Shown: positions 60,502 to 64,000 of the stretch, in pieces
How positions within the stretch are numbered: position 1 is the stretch's first letter
Layout of the letters: each line of letters begins with the position of its first letter
NCBI GenBank assembly: GCA_965230225.1
Contig: CBDDKM010000009.1
Location: 124,001 to 188,000 of the forward strand
Source of the DNA: CALSMU01 sp965230225
Lineage (GTDB): Bacteria > Bacteroidota > Bacteroidia > Flavobacteriales_D > Parvicellaceae
Direction of reading: 5' to 3'
Length of the DNA stretch: 64,000 nt
Notes under the pieces: model-generated
Told to the model about the DNA's origin: nothing
Database searches by the model: none
What the model saw: the letters and a program-made list of their open reading frames with translations, nothing else
Program-made: the position numbers and the translations under genes

Positions 60502-61587
60502 TTAATTTCCCACAGCTGCAGTTAATTGCACCGTATTAGGAGGAAAACAGCGATCATCATCCATAATCATATAGTCTACCAAACAGGTAGCAGCTACTGG
60601 TAGAGAAGGATCGTAACTGATGTTTTGAGTTAGGGTTATTTTATTCTTGAAATAAGTGATTTCCATTTCCCAAATTTCGTCGTATTCTGTTACAGTTCCA
60701 TCTTCTTTAACACCTCCAATCAGTTCATATCCTTCCGGTTCTTGAAATTGTATCCAGGTGGGTAATGGACCATCAAAACTGTCCAGAAATTGAGAAGGAA
60801 TCTTCCATCCATCATCTATGGTAGCTTCAATTTTTAAAATTCCCTGATTGTCTGCGATGTGTTCAAATGTCATTTGCCAATTTACATGTTCCATGAATAT
60901 GGTTGGTACATTTCCAGAACTGCTCGGTGTTGGGTTTATCAGTTCAGTAGGTTTTAACCTGAATTGATTAAACATAAAGGGATCTACTGTAATTCGTTCA
61001 AAAGCCTTATGGTTTGTTTTGTACTCATTAAACTTCATTAATCCATTTCTAAGGTATTGAGTCCAGTCGCCCATATCAGGAGTGTATCCAATCCCCTCTG
61101 TGAGGATGTGTCCTTCGGGAGATAGAATAACATAATAAGGTTGAGAAACCATTGCAAATTGCAGTGCTTCGAAGGAGGAGTACCGATCTCCAATGGTTTT
61201 GATAGTCTTTTGGCGATATTTCCCCTCCTCGTAGTTTGATGGTAAATAGATATCAAATTGTTCCTCTTCCGATAAAGCTTCGCGATCATCAACAAACAAA
61301 GAAATAAGGACATAGTTGTTGAGTACTGAACTTGCCAATGGGTCGTTTCGCATGTTCTCTTCCATTTTTCTACAGTTAACTACCGCATATCCGGTAAAAT
61401 AGAGTAGTACTGGCATTCGATTCTCTTGCGCGTATTCCATCCCTTCTCTATAGTCATCAAACTCCATTAGCGTTTGCCCCACAGGAGAAGTAGAGTTCAT
61501 TTTAGAATCTATATTGGAGCGACGCATCAGTGTAAGTACAAGCAATAGTATACTTATTACCAGGCTTGCTATTTTAAGTCCTTTCAT
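60502..61587 (-). CDS. Thioredoxin-like/nDsbD protein with degraded redox motifs
   Basis: A 361-residue membrane-anchored protein related to parts of DsbD but without the eight-helix transporter. N-terminal membrane helix (about 6-22, IASLVISILLLVLTL). Residues about 40-190 are a thioredoxin domain of the DsbD type (VLLYFTGYAVVNCRKMEENM, YVLISLFVDDREAL). Residues about 240-361 look like the DsbD N-terminal domain (WQMTFEHIADNQGILKIEATIDDGWKIPSQ in sections; YMIMDDDRCFPPNTVQL). In the DsbD family the motifs are C-x-x-C and C-x4-C; here V69-x-x-C72 and M342-x4-C347, so each pair has lost its first Cys. C335 might substitute in the second. The order Trx then nDsbD is reversed relative to E. coli DsbD. 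It might bind a thiol partner without redox cycling. Confidence 0.8.
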   Translation of the reverse strand: MKGLKIASLVISILLLVLTLMRRSNIDSKMNSTSPVGQTLMEFDDYREGMEYAQENRMPVLLYFTGYAVVNCRKMEENMRNDPLASSVLNNYVLISLFVDDREALSEEEQFDIYLPSNYEEGKYRQKTIKTIGDRYSSFEALQFAMVSQPYYVILSPEGHILTEGIGYTPDMGDWTQYLRNGLMKFNEYKTNHKAFERITVDPFMFNQFRLKPTELINPTPSSSGNVPTIFMEHVNWQMTFEHIADNQGILKIEATIDDGWKIPSQFLDSFDGPLPTWIQFQEPEGYELIGGVKEDGTVTEYDEIWEMEITYFKNKITLTQNISYDPSLPVAATCLVDYMIMDDDRCFPPNTVQLTAAVGN

Positions 61588-61591
61588 GAAT

Positions 61592-61599
61592 CGAAAATA
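61592..61599 (-). promoter_or_regulatory. -7-like box TATTTTCG for the thioredoxin-like gene
   Basis: TAnnTTCG variant on the minus strand ending 4 nt before the ATG at 61587. It lies at the same spacing as several other boxes in the window. Confidence 0.35.
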
Positions 61600-61676
61600 T
61601 TTGTCATTAAGGTCAAAAATAAACTCCTAAAAACAAAATTAGAATTACCACTTTAACAGGAATCTTGTCACTACCT

Positions 61677-61736
61677 TACTCATTACTCATTACTCATTAC
61701 TCATTACTCATTACTCATTACTCATTACTCATTACT
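61677..61736. repeat. Heptanucleotide tandem repeat, 8 perfect CATTACT units
   Basis: Eight perfect copies of CATTACT from 61681, preceded by a partial unit (61677-61680). On the minus strand the unit can be read as GAGTAAT. The array covers the 3' end of the adjacent minus-strand gene: its last codons and the stop are read from the first repeat unit. Confidence 0.97.
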
Positions 61737-62285
61737 CCACTCCCGCTGTCTCGGTTGTTTTCTCACTGGAATGGGGAGATAATACCTCAGTTTAAAAACA
61801 TGATGAGTTAATTCCTCAAAAGGGTTTTTCTTGTTGGAGAAGAAATTATAGCCATAGCTGATTTCGCAGTGAAAGATGGTGGTTCCAATAAAGGGTTTAA
61901 AACCTCCTATTTTATTTACACCATCCGTGTAGTAGTTATAATTTAAGCCTAGAGTAATGTAAGTATATAAACCAAGGTCAAAGTCCATTCCGTGTAAACC
62001 ACTGTTTAAACTCCTTTTATAAGTAATCGTTGGGCCAAACCTACCACCTGAATAAATACCTCTTATATCGGCAATGTTAAAGGCCATACCAGCTTCCCAC
62101 ATGGTTGGATTTAAGAATTCTACCCCTCCAATAAATGCCGCATACGGAGAAATACAAGGTCCAAAATAAGGGTAACTTCTAACAGCACTATCACACCGGG
62201 AAAAGGGATTTTCGGGAGGATCAGATTGAGAATATAAACCATTTACTATTAGAACTAAGAAAGAAATAAGAATCAGTTTTTTCAT
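61725..62285 (-). CDS. Putative outer-membrane beta-barrel protein
   Basis: A 186-residue exported protein. Signal peptide MKKLILISFLVLIVNGLYSQ; alternating aromatic strands follow (YAAFIGGVEFLNPTMWEAGMAFN, FDLGLYTYITLGLNYNYYTDG, FHCEISYGYNFFS, VFKLRYYLPIPVRKQ), suggesting a small beta-barrel. The C terminus REWSNE is unusual because its last codons and the stop come from the CATTACT repeat. An AGGAG sequence precedes the ATG by 11 nt; such Shine-Dalgarno-like sites are rare in the rest of the window. Function unknown. Confidence 0.68.
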   Translation of the reverse strand: MKKLILISFLVLIVNGLYSQSDPPENPFSRCDSAVRSYPYFGPCISPYAAFIGGVEFLNPTMWEAGMAFNIADIRGIYSGGRFGPTITYKRSLNSGLHGMDFDLGLYTYITLGLNYNYYTDGVNKIGGFKPFIGTTIFHCEISYGYNFFSNKKNPFEELTHHVFKLRYYLPIPVRKQPRQREWSNE

Positions 62286-62475
62286 GCATGTCTTTTCTCC
62301 TTAATGGACCAATTATAATAAGGTCTCCCCAGTTAACACTAAACATTAGTAATGCAACTAAACGAAAATACAGTCGTCACTTTTAGTCTCCTAAAACTCA
62401 TTAAAAGTAACCGTTTATTCATTGGTCATTCTTAAACAGGAATTTCTTTTCTTACTTCGTGGGTAAATAACAACA

Positions 62476-63246
62476 ATGAAAAAATTATCTACCCTAATTT
62501 TAGCTTTAATTGGATTTGGAGCATCTGCACAAACAGACATTATATACGAGTGTGGGGAAAACCTTTCGGAAGGATTTAAAGGTTGGCACATCTTAAACAC
62601 TTCTTCAAGTGGAACCTATTCCAATCTTTTTCAAGATCATCAGGCAGATAGTACTTTGGATATTTTTGTAGCCAGCGACGGAACAGTAGATGAACACGTG
62701 TATGTATTTAAGAATATACCGGAAATTGGAGTTTATGCCGACTTAACGTTCACTTATGAAGCATATCCCAATCATGTTTCGGATGCATTCAATATATGGA
62801 TAGGGGATAGCAGTGCAACAAATTTACCCATGTTTAATGATGCAGGTTGGGACTTAATCGGAACTGATCCGCAGGATTCTCAATTCTATAATAACTATAA
62901 TGGGTTCACTAAAATATTTTTAGGCTTTAACTATTCTCCTGAAGATACAGTGTCTTTTCAATTTGATTTATTCAGGATAGAAGCCGATACTACTCAATTT
63001 GTAGGAATGGTTGAATCTGTTCTGGATGATGTTTCCATCAACTTTGATCAACAACAATTACTCATTGGAAATGCACCTGATTTAGAATACACAGTAAACA
63101 TTTACGATCTGTCAGGTAAAACAGTTTTGATTCGAGAGGGAAGAGGAGAGATGAGGTTTAGTACTCCATTGAACAGTGGTGTGTACATAGTAAGCCTAAC
63201 TTGTGGCGAAGCCACCAAAAACAAGCAGTTTTTCATTAATCTGTAA
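62476..63246 (+). CDS. T9SS-sorted secreted protein with beta-sandwich domain, paralogue A
   Basis: A 256-residue secreted protein. Signal peptide MKKLSTLILALIGFGASAQ. The mature domain (about 25-190) resembles jelly-roll or choice-of-anchor domains: ECGENLSEGFKGWH, FNIWIGDSSATNL, DAGWDLIGTD, TKIFLGFNYSPEDTV. The C terminus is a type A T9SS sorting domain (YTVNIYDLSGKTVLIREG and LNSGVYIVSLTCGEATKNKQFFIN in sections). The next gene is a diverged paralogue. Extracellular binding function is possible. Followed by an intrinsic terminator. Confidence 0.82.
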   Translation: MKKLSTLILALIGFGASAQTDIIYECGENLSEGFKGWHILNTSSSGTYSNLFQDHQADSTLDIFVASDGTVDEHVYVFKNIPEIGVYADLTFTYEAYPNHVSDAFNIWIGDSSATNLPMFNDAGWDLIGTDPQDSQFYNNYNGFTKIFLGFNYSPEDTVSFQFDLFRIEADTTQFVGMVESVLDDVSINFDQQQLLIGNAPDLEYTVNIYDLSGKTVLIREGRGEMRFSTPLNSGVYIVSLTCGEATKNKQFFINL

Positions 63247-63276
63247 GGTAATATCGGATTAATATTGATTAATAGA

Positions 63277-63304
63277 AAAGCACCTCTCTCGAGGTGCTTT
63301 TTTT
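63277..63304 (+). terminator. Intrinsic terminator after paralogue A
   Basis: Stem AAAAGCACCTC (63277-63287) with GAGGTGCTTTT (63291-63301), short loop, T-run. Confidence 0.88.
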
Positions 63305-63324
63305 AGTACTGAGTATTGAGTACT
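63304..63324. repeat. Short heptamer tract of three GAGTAnT-type units
   Basis: Three 7-bp units in a row (TAGTACT, GAGTATT, GAGTACT) immediately behind the terminator. The unit matches GAGTAAT of the repeat at 61677-61736, read on the opposite strand, at six of seven positions. Confidence 0.75.
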
Positions 63325-63514
63325 GAAAAGTTGAATAGTTAAGGAGTCAAAAGTTAAGAGGAGAGTCTATTGTTTTTTATCCTTTTAAGCAGATAATCAA
63401 GCCTTTATAGAGTGATTACCCTTCTAAAGATACCTATGGATAAACAGATGGTACCGTAGGTTCATTTTAGGTTTTCACTTAATCATATCAGTAGTATCTT
63501 AAATAAAAAACGAT

Positions 63515-64000
63515 ATGAAAAAAATGACTACCCTCCTCCTGGTCTTAGCCAGCCTGTTTTCTTCTGCCCAAAATGTACTACTCCACGAGTGTGGTTTTGG
63601 TACCAATAACGATTTCGTTTTTTGGGGTGGGGGCTACTTCTTTTCTTCTTTTGTAGCTACAACTTCTACCTCGTACAACACAGACAATACTTTGGACATG
63701 GCCATTTCTTTGAATACTGTCTATCATGGAAAAGCCTACATCAATGAAGAATTTCCTCAAATGGCTAATTATGAGAATATATTGATTAGTTACCATGTTA
63801 TTCCTAATGATTCCATAGAAGATGAATTTTCCATTTGGTTGGGAGATAGTACAGCTTCTGCAATTCCTTTTATTGATGTCACTGGTTGGGAATTGGTAAA
63901 TGAAGATTTTCAGTCATCGGGTTTTCTGTTCAATAATGAAAATCGATATACTCAAGTATTTATGGGGTTCCGTTATCCTCCAGCAAATTACACGCGACTT
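63515..64000 (+). CDS. Secreted beta-sandwich protein, paralogue B (3' end outside window)
   Basis: A reading frame open for 162 codons to the window end. Start ATG at 63515 with signal peptide MKKMTTLLLVLASLFSSAQ. The mature part matches paralogue A: HECGFGTN to ECGENL, FSIWLGDSTASAI to FNIWIGDSSATNL, DVTGWELVNED to DAGWDLIGTD, and TQVFMGFRYPPAN to TKIFLGFNYSPED. A T9SS sorting domain is expected beyond the window end but not seen. It forms a tandem family with 62476-63246. Confidence 0.85.
   Translation, partial: MKKMTTLLLVLASLFSSAQNVLLHECGFGTNNDFVFWGGGYFFSSFVATTSTSYNTDNTLDMAISLNTVYHGKAYINEEFPQMANYENILISYHVIPNDSIEDEFSIWLGDSTASAIPFIDVTGWELVNEDFQSSGFLFNNENRYTQVFMGFRYPPANYTRL

Noticed and set aside
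61677..61736. CRISPR array or phase-variation switch
   Set aside because: Units are 7 bp without spacers, so not CRISPR. The stop codon lies in the first units, so copy-number change cannot switch the reading frame.

Overview
The window looks like an ordinary chromosomal stretch of a free-living Bacteroidota bacterium, most likely order Flavobacteriales (Crocinitomicaceae or Cryomorphaceae-like; this placement is inference). The signs are AT-rich DNA, many secreted proteins with type IX secretion (T9SS) C-terminal sorting domains, PorP/SprF and gliding-type CHU_C proteins, a complete Bat aerotolerance operon, near absence of Shine-Dalgarno sites, and repeated Bacteroidota-type -7 boxes (TAnnTTTG). 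I see no tRNA, rRNA, CRISPR array, prophage or insertion sequence.

Layout. 1-5 kb: the edge of a surface-polysaccharide region (FlaA1/CapD-type nucleotide-sugar epimerase/dehydratase, GT4 glycosyltransferase), then gcvT and a ComB-type phosphatase. 5-11 kb: a metallophosphoesterase lipoprotein, an ATP-grasp ligase, dnaA, and a 5'-nucleotidase split into two genes. 11-18.6 kb: a hotdog thioesterase, a PorE-like TPR/propeller/OmpA protein, recN in a tight operon with a Cys-rich membrane protein and a divergent class III nucleotidyl-cyclase-like protein, a PIN-PhoH ATPase, and a STAS-like protein. 18.6-28.3 kb: a long minus-strand Bat operon running moxR, DUF58, BatD-like, batA, batB, batC, batD, batE, with nth last. 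28.4-32.6 kb: MazG-type pyrophosphatase, ribH with an ExbD-like lipoprotein, a TPR membrane protein, recF and a DciA/DUF721 gene. 32.1-39.7 kb: a cell-surface operon (SprB-like CHU_C giant, PorP/SprF, an OmpA protein fused to DUF1573, a small membrane protein). 39.8-46 kb: DUF547 lipoprotein, DUF2279 protein, HD phosphohydrolase, secreted M36-type metalloprotease. 46-50.5 kb: an AlkP-TPR-sulfotransferase fusion preceded by a 57-residue gene, then two paralogous T9SS cargo proteins. 50.6-64 kb: nnr, a barrel protein, a DUF4442 thioesterase, an exonuclease/GIY-YIG fusion, a folate operon, a secreted nuclease, an M28 peptidase, a thioredoxin-nDsbD protein with degraded redox centres, and two further T9SS cargo paralogs, the last cut by the window end.

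Most of the content is housekeeping and envelope biology. The points that stand out are: the cyclase-like gene behind recN; the AlkP-TPR-sulfotransferase fusion; the DsbD relative that lost the first Cys of both redox pairs; an ExbD periplasmic domain made as a lipoprotein; an endonuclease III without its Fe-S cluster; a DUF2279 gene whose signal peptide appears to begin at an ATC codon; probable leaderless transcripts; and two related heptamer repeat tracts. Two genes shorter than 60 codons (45858-46031 and 56320-56481) were found by reading frames by eye. Start codons were moved downstream from TTG/GTG where a signal peptide or domain boundary argued for it.
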